Shown: piece after piece, positions 34,069-42,774 of the stretch
Layout of the letters: each line of letters opens with the position of its first letter
Position numbering within the stretch: position 1 is the first letter of the stretch
NCBI GenBank assembly: GCA_965243755.1
Contig: CBDEVW010000003.1
Location: 868,001 to 932,000 of the forward strand
DNA length: 64,000 nucleotides
From: JANSWY01 sp965243755
GTDB taxonomy: Bacteria; Bacteroidota; Bacteroidia; Cytophagales; Cyclobacteriaceae
Direction of reading: 5' to 3'
Program-made: the position numbers and the translations under genes
Notes under the pieces: generated by a model
Databases searched by the model: none
The model's input: only the letters and a program-made list of their open reading frames with translations
Told to the model about the DNA's origin: nothing

Positions 34069-34890
34069 TTAGTAGACCTGATGGATTTGCATCGTACTAT
34101 GGTTACTGAGGTGATGGAAAGTACCCTCTTCATATTTGAAAAACCTTACCGCAAACACAAGGAAAATTCCTGTATTGTCCGACACTGGTCTCCCGTTCTT
34201 GGCTGAGAGTTGGGCAGTAAAAGGTTCAATTGGCATTTTTAATATTGGAAGCATTTGACTTTCATACGTACCAAATTCTGACCGTGATCCTCCTCTTCTA
34301 ACGGAAGATAGGTTCCTAAGCTCTTCTGAATAATGCAAAATCCGATATTGAAACAAGACTTGCGTTGATTTTAAAATTAGTAGCTTCCTCCGGAGCTATT
34401 GAAAGCTGTTTTCGGAACAAACTCAGGGAAGTGTAAGAATGACTGTGACCCTCTGTGAGAACCCTGTCTTATGAAATATTTCGCGTCGAATGTCTTCATC
34501 AAAGGGGCATTCAGAATTAAACTCAAAACCGGTAAGATTGCCCCCATGTTTACTTGAGTTTCAATGGCCTTGTTACCAGTCTTCTCCTTCTTCAAGCTTT
34601 GCAAGATTTCTAAATTGGGCGGTCAGTCTTCCTGAAACGTAAGTTTCACAAATCTCAGACATTCCCTCGACTTAAAGCAGTCTCTCAGATACTTTGGCCA
34701 TCATGGAGGCTACTCCAAACTCTTTCTGGTTATTACGAAGCTCCTGGTAAGTTTCTTTGTTTTTGATTTGGTCTGCTGTGGGACCTCCTTTACGAGCTAT
34801 TACCGGGTGATCAACACCTTTTAAATTATAGACGCGATATCCTCTTGGCGGCTTGTTCACTCCATTGGTCAGATCAACATTAATGTCCAT
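34069..34890 (-). pseudogene. Decayed gene of a common Bacteroidota hypothetical family (multiple frameshifts)
   Basis: Three minus-strand open segments (34890-34672, 34604-34377, 34356-34069) join into one protein of about 270 residues only if several lesions are corrected. The first segment ends with RLL then TAA. The same frame then continues with a coding-like stretch (YVSGRLTAQFRNLAKLEEG), shifts frame to TGNKAIETQVNMG, later to ATNFKINASLVSISDF, then to SEFGTYESQMLPILKMPIEPF. The ARKGGPTADQIKN...ELRNNQKEFG start resembles an abundant Bacteroidota family of unknown function. The number of breaks makes sequencing error alone unlikely. Confidence 0.72.
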
Positions 34891-35309
34891 AGGTTGGGTA
34901 GGTCTAACTTTTTGATTTTTAGTTAATTAATAGCAGGTGCTTAAATATATAACAATTGGCCATATTATAAAAGCCTAATTTTTAAAAAGTTAGCTTTGTC
35001 CACCATTTGTAACCCAGAAGTACAATTAAAGAAATGAAAATATAATAATTTGATGATTTAGTTATGAATTATTAACAATAACGACTTTTTTGGTTGCACT
35101 TTTTACAGTACCGTTAGGTTTAAAGTACCCATTATCAACCATTGACCTCACATAAGAAGAGTTGACACTATCACCAACGAATGAAATCGTACTTCAGTAA
35201 AAAATGTAGTTTATGCTTAAAGTAATTATTAATTAGAGCAGAAAAATAATTGTCCACCTTCAGCGTAAGTTGGGTATAAAACTGTTATAAAATATTGTAT
35301 TTTGCATCC
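34891..35309. other. A/T-rich intergenic stretch with a gene remnant
   Basis: This spacer separates the pseudogene from the lipoprotein gene. It is A/T-rich, has an imperfect hairpin near 34967-34997, and contains the remnant reported at 35062-35193. No complete gene, RNA or convincing promoter is seen. Confidence 0.6.
35062..35193 (-). pseudogene. Possible C-terminal remnant of a BRCT-like protein
   Basis: A 43-codon minus-strand segment ends in TAA (35062-35064). It reads like a folded domain end: ISFVGDSVNSSYVRSMVDNGY, then a Lys/Val-rich strand KKVVIVNNS. There is no start codon, and a stop precedes it. The G-D-S and trailing KKVVIV strand recall a BRCT-type fold, but this is a weak resemblance. 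Confidence 0.3.
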
Positions 35310-35519
35310 ATGTTAAAAAGTCCGAAAATCATATTTTACAAAATATTGTCCATGTATATCATTGTATGTGGCTGCTTTTTTACGGGCTGTTCATCATCAA
35401 ATGGTCGCGTCAAAACTGTGAAGCCTATCGCTAGGCACAGGTACTATAACCCTAAAAAAGACCGTCACAGAAATCGTACAAAAACAGTAACTAAGAAATT
35501 AAACCGTTCTCACAGGTGA
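35310..35519 (+). CDS. Small basic lipoprotein coupled to gamma-glutamyltransferase
   Basis: This 69-residue frame from ATG 35310 has a membrane-export segment and the lipobox FTGC near residue 27. The mature tail is very basic, rich in Arg, Lys and His (RHRYYNPKKDRHRNRTKTVTKK). The next gene begins inside its last codon and stop (GTGA overlap, 4 bp), so the two are translationally coupled. The family is not recognised; the charged tail could bind peptidoglycan, lipopolysaccharide or the neighbouring enzyme, which is speculation. Confidence 0.65.
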   Translation: MLKSPKIIFYKILSMYIIVCGCFFTGCSSSNGRVKTVKPIARHRYYNPKKDRHRNRTKTVTKKLNRSHR

Positions 35520-37207
35520 AATATTTTTCTCTTCTATTGATGCTACTTGGTGTAGCATGTCAAAATGTAAAAACCAATAAGCAATATCAAAAAACCGGGA
35601 CCATTGGAGATTCTGCCATGGTGGTTACTACACACCCGCTTGCCACCCAGGTTGGGCTCAATGTCTTAAGAAATGGTGGAAATGCCTTTGATGCAGCAAT
35701 TGCGATTCAATTTTCGCTGGCTGTTGTCTATCCTATGGCTGGTAATATTGGAGGTGGGGGTTTCGCTATATATCGAACTGGCAATGGAGACATTGGAAGT
35801 TTGGATTTCAGGGAAAAAGCACCAAAAGTAGCCTACCGGGACATGTTTCTTGATCAGGATGGCAATGTCATTGAAGATGCGAGTACCCTGGGTCACAAAG
35901 CTGCTGGTGTGCCCGGCACTGTCGATGGGATGATCAAACTCCATGAAAAGTTTGGTACAATACCATTTGCCAACCTGGTTCAACCAGCTATCAGCCAGGC
36001 GGTAGATGGTGTAGTTCTCACAGCATTTGATGCTTATAACATCAACAAATATCAGGAAGCATTTCGAAAAGTCAACAGGGATAGTATCTACTATCTTAAC
36101 AATGGCAGTTGGAAAGCTGGGGATACACTGTATCATAATGAACTTGCAGGAACGCTCTCTTTCATCAGGGACTTTGGTCGGGAAGGGTTCTACAGTGGCA
36201 TTGTCGCCAACCAGATTGTAGCAGAAAGTGTGATCAATGGAGGCTTTATTTCGAAAGAAGACCTTGCGGACTATGAAGCCATTTGGCGAGACCCTTTAAC
36301 TGCTGAATACAATGGATATAAAATTATTGCTATGCCTCCGCCAAGTAGTGGTGGTGTGGCGCTGATACAATTGTTAAAAGGCGCAGAGTCATATCCAATC
36401 AGGCGATGGGGGCACAATACAATCAAAACCATTCACTTGATGACAGAACTGGAACGAAGGGTTTATGCTGACAGAGCCACTTACCTGGGAGATCCTGATT
36501 ATGTCGATGTTCCTATTGATATGCTATTGAGTGAAGACTACAACGAAGAGCGATTTGATGACATCAGTTTGAAAAGAGCTACTCCTTCTGAAGACATTAA
36601 ACAGGGAAAAGTTGATGTCATTGAATCTGTAGAGACCACCCACTTTTCTGTGGTGGACAAATGGGGCAATGCTGTTGGGATCACCACAACACTTAATGGT
36701 TATTTTGGATGCAAAGTACTGGTGAAGGGTGCTGGTTTCTTTCTTAACAATGAAATGGACGACTTCAGTGCCAAACCCGGTGTGCCAAATATGTTTGGGT
36801 TAGTTGGGGCTGAAGCCAATGCAATAATGCCGGAAAAAAGAATGCTCAGTTCGATGACGCCTACCATTGTAGAAAAAGACGGCAAGTTATCAATGATTGT
36901 AGGTACTCCCGGAGGATCCACTATCATCACATCAGTGTTTCAAACAATACTGAACGTAATTGATCACGGCATGTCTATGCAGGAAGCGATCGATGCACCT
37001 AAGTTTCATCACCAGTGGCTTCCTGATAGAATTTTATACGAGACTTCTCAAATTGACACCACCACCATTACGAAGCTCATAGAAATGGGTCATGAAGTAG
37101 AACCTCGTGGAGCCCTGGGAAGAATGGATTGCATTCTCATCCACCCCAACGGTAAAATAGAAGGTGCTTCTGACAGAAGAGGTTATGGTACAGCAATGGG
37201 ATATTAA
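35516..37207 (+). CDS. ggt: Gamma-glutamyltransferase, lipoprotein form
   Basis: This 563-residue Ntn-hydrolase starts at GTG 35516. It has a short signal sequence with lipobox GVAC (Cys15), so it is likely anchored in the envelope. The autoprocessing site is T374 in ESVETTHFSVVD, followed by NAVGITTTLNGYFG. FREKAPK, NEMDDFS and the oxyanion segment MLSSMTPTIV are all standard. It cleaves glutathione and other gamma-glutamyl compounds or transfers the gamma-glutamyl group. The length is normal. Confidence 0.95.
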   Translation: MKYFSLLLMLLGVACQNVKTNKQYQKTGTIGDSAMVVTTHPLATQVGLNVLRNGGNAFDAAIAIQFSLAVVYPMAGNIGGGGFAIYRTGNGDIGSLDFREKAPKVAYRDMFLDQDGNVIEDASTLGHKAAGVPGTVDGMIKLHEKFGTIPFANLVQPAISQAVDGVVLTAFDAYNINKYQEAFRKVNRDSIYYLNNGSWKAGDTLYHNELAGTLSFIRDFGREGFYSGIVANQIVAESVINGGFISKEDLADYEAIWRDPLTAEYNGYKIIAMPPPSSGGVALIQLLKGAESYPIRRWGHNTIKTIHLMTELERRVYADRATYLGDPDYVDVPIDMLLSEDYNEERFDDISLKRATPSEDIKQGKVDVIESVETTHFSVVDKWGNAVGITTTLNGYFGCKVLVKGAGFFLNNEMDDFSAKPGVPNMFGLVGAEANAIMPEKRMLSSMTPTIVEKDGKLSMIVGTPGGSTIITSVFQTILNVIDHGMSMQEAIDAPKFHHQWLPDRILYETSQIDTTTITKLIEMGHEVEPRGALGRMDCILIHPNGKIEGASDRRGYGTAMGY

Positions 37208-37214
37208 TTCCCAA

Positions 37215-38771
37215 TCATTCTACTATACTGAATTCTACCCTGCGGTTCATTCGTCTGGTCTCCTCTGATTCATTGCTGGCAATTGGTTTTGTTCCTCCAA
37301 ATCCTTTACCAGAAATTCTGCTGGCATTGATACCATGATCAACCAGGTATTGCTTCACGGCATCTACCCTATCCTGAGAGAGTTTTATGTTTGATTTCTC
37401 ATTACCAGTATTGTCTGTATGTCCGGCAAGGAATATTTTCACCTCTGGGTTTTCTGTCATCATACGAACCAAAAGATTGAGCTCGTCTTCCGAACCTTTC
37501 AGGAATTTATTTGAAGCCCTTTCAAAAAGCACATGCTTGAGTGTAATGGTATTGCCTGCCACCAAAGGTTCTAATTGAATTAACAACTCACCGTCCTCTT
37601 CAATGTCTGAAACACTGATCATTTCATGATAAGGCAGGTATTTCTTCTTATCTATCATAATATCAAGAAATGCTCCCGAAGGAATGTCCAATTGAAAATC
37701 ACCGTTATCATTGGATGTAATGTTCAATGAAGAGCCTCCTTGTTCTATCAGCACCTGTAGGTTTGCCTCCAGACCACTGCCCGTTTTGGCATCTACAATT
37801 CGCCCCGAAATTCTGGAGAAACCGGGCGCTAATAGGGTAGTCTCCGGGGTATCGACTTCTGATGTACTATCAATACCAATCTTCACACGTTTGATATCAC
37901 CATATCCATCACTATTCTGAGTAGAAGTGAAGTATGCATAATTTGACCCTGGAAGAAAGAAGAATGAATGTTCTGCACCTTCCGTATTAATTTTTGAAGA
38001 CAGACTCACAGGTTTTGACCAGTTTTTCCACCCCTCACCTAGTCTTTCGCTGACAAAAAGATCAAAACTTCCTTTTCCTCCATGACCATTTGAGGAAAAT
38101 ACAAGGTAACGATTGTCCGGTGTTAGATATCCACTTAGCTCCTGAAAAGGTGTATTGATGGTTCGGCCTACATTGATCAGTTCTCCCCAGGTTCCATTGG
38201 CTTGCAATTCAGAAATATAAATATCCTCCACACCATATGTTCCCAGTGATTGTAAACAAAGTACCAGGTGCTTCCCGTCTGCTGATACCGAACCAGCGAT
38301 ATACAATGAATTCTTTTTAAAATACGGGATGTCAAGGTTTATTGGCGCCTGCCACTTATTATTTCGGAATTCCGATATTGCAATACCGCTACTTGAATAA
38401 ATGTTTTTTGGGCCATATTGTTGAGCAATCAGCATATATTTTCCTCCACCAACGAAACCCAGCAAAGAGTTAACATATTCCGTATTAACTGGTGCCCCAA
38501 TATTTACAGGTACCGACCACCCCGTGACACTATCATATTGACTAAACCAAATGTCTCCTAAATCCTGTATCCCATTGATATTCTGAGGATGATTTGCCCG
38601 CTCAAAAAACAACATCTTTCCTTCAGGATGCATCACTGGGTTACTTTCATAGTATATGGAGTTTAGCTTTGATACAGGTTCTATTTCCCCTGATATTTCC
38701 ACCTGGGCAAATGAGTAATGGGCATAAAAAGTCAAAAGCAATGCCATTAACACCGCATGAGTTTTATGCAT
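37215..38771 (-). CDS. PD40 beta-propeller / OmpA-domain outer-membrane protein
   Basis: From ATG 38771 the protein is 518 residues. It has a signal peptide (to AHYSFAQ), and about residues 30-310 carry PD40/WD40-like repeats (MLFFERANHPQ, LVLCLQSLGTYGVEDIYISE, YLVFSSNGHGGKGSFDLFVSE, YAYFTSTQNSDGYGDIKRVKI). A carboxypeptidase-regulatory-like Ig domain (about 322-395) follows, then a C-terminal OmpA peptidoglycan-binding domain with AGHTDNTGNEKSNIKLSQDRVDAVKQYL. This layout is shared with type IX secretion-associated PorE-like proteins and other OmpA proteins in Bacteroidota; no por genes are adjacent, so the role is undecided. Confidence 0.88.
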   Translation of the reverse strand: MHKTHAVLMALLLTFYAHYSFAQVEISGEIEPVSKLNSIYYESNPVMHPEGKMLFFERANHPQNINGIQDLGDIWFSQYDSVTGWSVPVNIGAPVNTEYVNSLLGFVGGGKYMLIAQQYGPKNIYSSSGIAISEFRNNKWQAPINLDIPYFKKNSLYIAGSVSADGKHLVLCLQSLGTYGVEDIYISELQANGTWGELINVGRTINTPFQELSGYLTPDNRYLVFSSNGHGGKGSFDLFVSERLGEGWKNWSKPVSLSSKINTEGAEHSFFFLPGSNYAYFTSTQNSDGYGDIKRVKIGIDSTSEVDTPETTLLAPGFSRISGRIVDAKTGSGLEANLQVLIEQGGSSLNITSNDNGDFQLDIPSGAFLDIMIDKKKYLPYHEMISVSDIEEDGELLIQLEPLVAGNTITLKHVLFERASNKFLKGSEDELNLLVRMMTENPEVKIFLAGHTDNTGNEKSNIKLSQDRVDAVKQYLVDHGINASRISGKGFGGTKPIASNESEETRRMNRRVEFSIVE

Positions 38772-38927
38772 TTTTTTAATATTTTCTTGAATTAATCCGA
38801 TAATAATTCTTGTTTTTATCACTTATTTTATGTTATTTTATCAATCTGGAAAAAACCTAAACTTATAAAAATTGTCGTATACGAAACGACAAACTGCTAT
38901 TAACAAGTGTGTTGAATAGAATTTGCG

Positions 38928-38951
38928 AACCCGATAATTCATTGTCGGGTT
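38928..38951. terminator. Stem-loop downstream of the hydroxyacid dehydrogenase gene
   Basis: AACCCGA and TCGGGTT (38928-38951) form a stem with the T run on the plus-strand side (after 38951). Read from the minus-strand gene the hairpin has A before and no U after, the same inverted polarity as the stem-loop at 4882. Confidence 0.5.
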
Positions 38952-38960
38952 TTGTTTTAT

Positions 38961-39881
38961 TTAATAGCCTCTTTCTTTATCAACCACATGTTGTAATTTA
39001 TCTCCTCTTTTCATTCTCTGGTAATTTTCATAGATAATCGGTACTGCTGCTTTAGGGTTAGTGATGCTGGCAATATGTGGTGTTAATTTTATTTTTGGAT
39101 GACGCCACAAAGGACTTGACTGTGGGAGTGGTTCGTTTTCAAACACATCTAAAAAAGCACCGGTTAATTTTCCCTCCTCTAACGCTTCCAGAATATCTGC
39201 TTCGTTTTGCTGAAATCCACGGCCAACACTGATCAGGTAACACGGATTTTTCAACCTTGAAAACAGCGCTTTGTTCAGATATCCATAGGTATCTTTGGTC
39301 ATTGGTAGCAAGCACACCAAAACATTAATTTCATCATAGAATAATTGAGACTCTGATGTGATATAACTCCTCACACTTTCGATCATTTTTCTGGTATTAC
39401 TCAATCCGCTCACCTTAATTCCCAGCATTACCAGTTTTTTCGCCAGGTCCGTTCCTAGTTCTCCAAGACCTGCTATTCCTACGTGTACCTCCCGCTCAGG
39501 GAAAGTATCCTGATCCCAAACTTTATCTTTCTGGTCCTGCTCATATTTCTCCATTCGCCTGTGATACTGAAGAATGGCCATGATCACATAATTGCTCATA
39601 GAAGTAGCAATGGTATCACTGACTATTCTGGTAAGAGGTACATTGGGTAGTCCCGGGTCATTAAGCATATGATCTGCACCAGCTCCCATTGAACATATCA
39701 GTTTGAGGTTTGGAAAATTCTCCAGGCAACCATAGGGATGAAGCCACAGCACCGCACATTCAACCTCCTCCGGATTTTCAATATCCGGATATACTTCCAC
39801 TTTTAGATTGCTATCAAGTAAATGGAACTCATCAGCCCAAATCTGGCCATTACGTGTGGGAGCAATAATTGCGATACTCAT
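38961..39881 (-). CDS. D-isomer-specific 2-hydroxyacid dehydrogenase (GhrA-like)
   Basis: This protein of about 306 residues has an NAD(P)-binding domain with HVGIAGLGELGTDLAKKL (about 132-149) and the catalytic set visible as VGRGFQQNEADIL (Arg), DVFENEPLP (Glu) and TPHIAS (His). The best fit is the glyoxylate/hydroxypyruvate reductase A subgroup, which reduces glyoxylate or hydroxypyruvate with NADPH. ATG 39881 is preferred to GTG 39890. It lies 28 bp downstream of the glycosylase gene on the same strand and may be co-transcribed. Confidence 0.88.
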   Translation of the reverse strand: MSIAIIAPTRNGQIWADEFHLLDSNLKVEVYPDIENPEEVECAVLWLHPYGCLENFPNLKLICSMGAGADHMLNDPGLPNVPLTRIVSDTIATSMSNYVIMAILQYHRRMEKYEQDQKDKVWDQDTFPEREVHVGIAGLGELGTDLAKKLVMLGIKVSGLSNTRKMIESVRSYITSESQLFYDEINVLVCLLPMTKDTYGYLNKALFSRLKNPCYLISVGRGFQQNEADILEALEEGKLTGAFLDVFENEPLPQSSPLWRHPKIKLTPHIASITNPKAAVPIIYENYQRMKRGDKLQHVVDKERGY

Positions 39882-39909
39882 AATTGACACGCAAATTATT
39901 CAAATGTCT

Positions 39910-40506
39910 TTAAAAATTGGGCTTACTTACCCATTTATTGGATTTCATGATAAATCGCCATGGCAATTGTGCATCTTCTCCTGCATAATCCACCCCAACC
40001 CGCTTCCTCGTCTCCACTTGAAATCCTGAAACATTCCGATCTTCTATCCAAATAGTATTGTCAGTCAGGTTGGTCCCGTCATAAGCTCTGTGAATTCCGA
40101 GTGCCTTAGCCGCACTTCCTGGTCCGGAAGTCAATGATATGTTTTCAGAGGATAAATTTCGACGCTTCTCCATGAATTCAATACCCTCTAATGGCTGTAT
40201 TGCACGGATCAAAACTGCATCCGCTAATCCTTTACGATTGGTGACTACATTAAACAGATGATGAATACCATAACAAAGATAAACATAGGCTATGCCTCCT
40301 TTCTGGTACATCGTTTCAGTACGTGGAGTTCTTTTTCCATAAGCATGGCATGCTTTATCGGTCCTGCCATTGTAAGCCTCTGCCTCCACAATCATTCCAG
40401 AAGTGTATTGACCGTCTATACAGGTACACAGGACCTTTCCTATCAATTCCCGTGCAATTAAAACCACATCCTCCCGTTCATAAAAATCTTGCGTCAATTT
40501 GGACAT
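39910..40506 (-). CDS. DNA-3-methyladenine glycosylase (AAG/MPG family)
   Basis: This 198-residue enzyme excises alkylated purines to start base excision repair. It has the catalytic Glu in IVEAEAYNGRTDKACHAYG and the family segments GIAYVYLCYGIHHLFNVVT (base-flipping Tyr), AVLIRAIQP and LTSGPGSAAKALGI. The fold is the MPG type, unrelated to AlkA/Tag. The C-terminus WRFIMKSNKWVSKPNF is typical. The start is ATG 40506. Confidence 0.95.
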   Translation of the reverse strand: MSKLTQDFYEREDVVLIARELIGKVLCTCIDGQYTSGMIVEAEAYNGRTDKACHAYGKRTPRTETMYQKGGIAYVYLCYGIHHLFNVVTNRKGLADAVLIRAIQPLEGIEFMEKRRNLSSENISLTSGPGSAAKALGIHRAYDGTNLTDNTIWIEDRNVSGFQVETRKRVGVDYAGEDAQLPWRFIMKSNKWVSKPNF

Positions 40507-40585
40507 GTTTAACTTTTAAATAACTTTTTACAACAACCTAAATCATTATTATTGTATGGAAAATTAAACAAAACCTATTATAACC

Positions 40586-41458
40586 ATGATAAAAATGAAT
40601 GCACTTAAAACTGCCCTTTCGGTAGCGTTCTGTTTATTGTTAACCACAGCATTTGCCCAACAGGTTAACACCCCTGCTCCTAGCCCAACCAGCACTGTTG
40701 AGCAGGAATTTGGATTGAGTACGGTGACCATTGAATACTCCCGTCCTGGAGTTAAAGGTCGAACTGTTTTTGGAGATCTGGTTCCTTATGGAAAGGTTTG
40801 GAGAACAGGTGCCAACGCCTCTACTAAAATTAGTTTTTCGAGCGACGTTAAGCTTGAAGGGAATGATGTGCCAGCGGGAAAATATGCGTTATATACCATT
40901 CCTGGAGAAACTGAATGGACTATATTGATCTATAAGGACCTGAACTTAGGTGGAAATGTTGCTGCCTATGATGAAGCGAATGAACTGGTTCGGTTCAAGG
41001 TTACTCCTGTAAAAATGGGAATGTCTGTTGAATCATTTACCATTGACATTAATGATTTACGTGATGACTCTGCCACACTAGGTCTGATCTGGAGCGACGT
41101 GTATGTTCCAATCAAAATGTCAATCGACACCAAGTCTGCTGTAATCGCTCAGATCGAAAGATTTGCTGAAAACCCTAAAAGAGCTTTAGCCAATAACTAC
41201 TATTCAGCAGCTGGTTATTACTTAAGCATCGATAAAGACCTGGACAAAGCTTTGGAGTGGATCACAGAAGCAGTGCAAATAAGACCGGAAGCTTTTTGGA
41301 TCTCCAGAAGAAAAGCATTGATTGAAGCCAAACTAGGTAAATACAAAGAAGCAATCAAAACTGCTGAAATGAGTAAAGAAGCTGCAATTAAAGCTAAAAA
41401 TGATGATTACGTGAAAATGAATAATGATTCTATCGCCGAATGGAAGGCAAAAAAGTAA
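40586..41458 (+). CDS. DUF2911 secreted protein with C-terminal helical repeats
   Basis: This 290-residue protein has a signal peptide (to TAFAQ, about residue 25). A DUF2911 beta domain (about 30-180) shows VEQEFGLSTVTIEYSRPGVKGRTVFGDLVPYGKVWRTGANA and VPAGKYALYTIPGETEWTILI. A TPR-like helical segment (about 185-285) includes YYLSIDKDLDKALEWITEAVQIRPEAFW. The DUF is common in Bacteroidota and of unknown function. A strong terminator follows. The location is presumed periplasmic or outer membrane. Confidence 0.88.
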   Translation: MIKMNALKTALSVAFCLLLTTAFAQQVNTPAPSPTSTVEQEFGLSTVTIEYSRPGVKGRTVFGDLVPYGKVWRTGANASTKISFSSDVKLEGNDVPAGKYALYTIPGETEWTILIYKDLNLGGNVAAYDEANELVRFKVTPVKMGMSVESFTIDINDLRDDSATLGLIWSDVYVPIKMSIDTKSAVIAQIERFAENPKRALANNYYSAAGYYLSIDKDLDKALEWITEAVQIRPEAFWISRRKALIEAKLGKYKEAIKTAEMSKEAAIKAKNDDYVKMNNDSIAEWKAKK

Positions 41459-41481
41459 TCTCAACGAAAATATCATCAAAT

Positions 41482-41509
41482 AAAAAGACAGGCTTGCGCC
41501 TGTCTTTTT
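41482..41509 (+). terminator. Intrinsic terminator of the DUF2911 gene
   Basis: AAAAAGACAGGC and GCCTGTCTTTTT pair perfectly over 12 bp around a TTGC loop, ending in a T run, 23 bp after the stop codon. Confidence 0.92.
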
Positions 41510-41796
41510 TGGTTTAGGTCGGCAATATCTCCACAATAAAGTGGGTCTTTCGCCAGAAGTTTTGGTTAGCAATATTCAACCAAATTAACTAAAAAGTTAA
41601 CAATTATTTAATCGGTTGAACAACGCTATTTAACAAGTTTAATAACCAATACAAAATTTTAAAAGTGATATTTTTCCCTTGTAAAAGTCCAGTTATGTTG
41701 GCTTTCCTATCGGTTTATTATCATATGAAAAAACTCACATGGTATAAGTTTTAGAGAATCAAAGAGTTAAGGTTTTTGCGATGCTGTTAAAAAAAA
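41510..41796. other. Intergenic spacer, nothing recognised
   Basis: A/T-rich sequence between the terminator and the end of the Gfo/Idh-type gene. Only very short frames are present, and no clear promoter, RNA or repeat was seen. Confidence 0.6.
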
Positions 41797-42774
41797 TTAA
41801 TACTGCAAGCCTATTTGAATTCTCACTTCATCTAGTAAACTGATTAACTCCAGACTATTTTGCAAGGTCCACAAATTACTCTCGGTTTTCTTTTGCCAGA
41901 GACATTCCATTACATGTTGAGCTTCATAACTGTATCCAATTGTTTTGTAATCAAATGTCTTTTCAATTGGTCCGTCCTTCGTGATGATTGAAACAGAAGA
42001 TGGTTCATGAAAACGGGTATTGATCTTGATAGTGCCTTCTTTACAATATACAATTGCCTCTGTAGGGGTATTACAGACAAGTGAGCTCCTTAAAACTGCG
42101 GTTTGCTCAGATGGGTAACTAAAAATCATTTTGGTCTCCTGATCCACAGAAGTTTCAGCGAACGACCCTACCGCAAGAACTTCCGTAGGGTATCCCAAAA
42201 TGGTCAGTGCAGCGAAAATCGGATAAATCCCTATGTCCAGCAGGCTCCCCCCTCCTAATTCTCTTTTCCAAACCCGGTTCTCGGGATCGAAAGGTGCTTT
42301 GAAGCCAAAATCAGCCTCTACCGAAATTACCTCTCCATATTTTTTACTTTCAACCAGATTCAACACATATTGATAGTGAGGCAGAAATCTGGTCCATAGA
42401 GCCTCCATTAAAAATACTTTCTTTTCCCGGGCCACCTGGATCATTTCATTTACCTCATCACTATCCATTGCAAATGGTTTTTCGCACAATACTGCCTTCT
42501 TATGATTGAGACACAACAATGAATATGATGAGTGAGACACATGTGGTGTGGCAATGTATACAACATCTACTTCCGGGTCCTGAGCTAGTTCCTCATAAGA
42601 GCCATAAGCGGAAGTGGCCCCATACTCCAGTGCAAATCCCCTGGCTTTGATCAGGTCACGTGAAGCAACAGCCTGAAGTTTGGCCCCAGGTAGTGTTAAT
42701 AAATCCTTTGTGAATTTGGTGGCAATTTTCCCAAGTCCCAGTATGCCCCATCTAATTTGTTGTTCTTCCTCCAT
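41797..42774 (-). CDS. Gfo/Idh/MocA family NAD(P)-dependent oxidoreductase
   Basis: This 325-residue protein has an N-terminal Rossmann domain (WGILGLGKIATKFTKDL, about 9-25) and the CEKPFAMD motif with the catalytic-site Lys (about 95-102). The C-terminal alpha/beta domain starts with GGGSLLDIGIYP. Relatives oxidise or reduce sugars, inositols and trans-dihydrodiols. It overlaps the symporter gene by 23 bp and is the last gene of a PIG-L / small membrane protein / symporter operon, suggesting turnover of a transported sugar-like compound (inference). Confidence 0.92.
   Translation of the reverse strand: MEEEQQIRWGILGLGKIATKFTKDLLTLPGAKLQAVASRDLIKARGFALEYGATSAYGSYEELAQDPEVDVVYIATPHVSHSSYSLLCLNHKKAVLCEKPFAMDSDEVNEMIQVAREKKVFLMEALWTRFLPHYQYVLNLVESKKYGEVISVEADFGFKAPFDPENRVWKRELGGGSLLDIGIYPIFAALTILGYPTEVLAVGSFAETSVDQETKMIFSYPSEQTAVLRSSLVCNTPTEAIVYCKEGTIKINTRFHEPSSVSIITKDGPIEKTFDYKTIGYSYEAQHVMECLWQKKTESNLWTLQNSLELISLLDEVRIQIGLQY

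Noticed and set aside
34672..34890. Intact 72-residue gene
   Set aside because: The following DNA continues the same protein family in shifted frames, so it is the first piece of a pseudogene.
41725..41755. Nine-codon frame MKKLTWYKF as a leader peptide
   Set aside because: No gene on the plus strand follows and no terminator/antiterminator pair is present.
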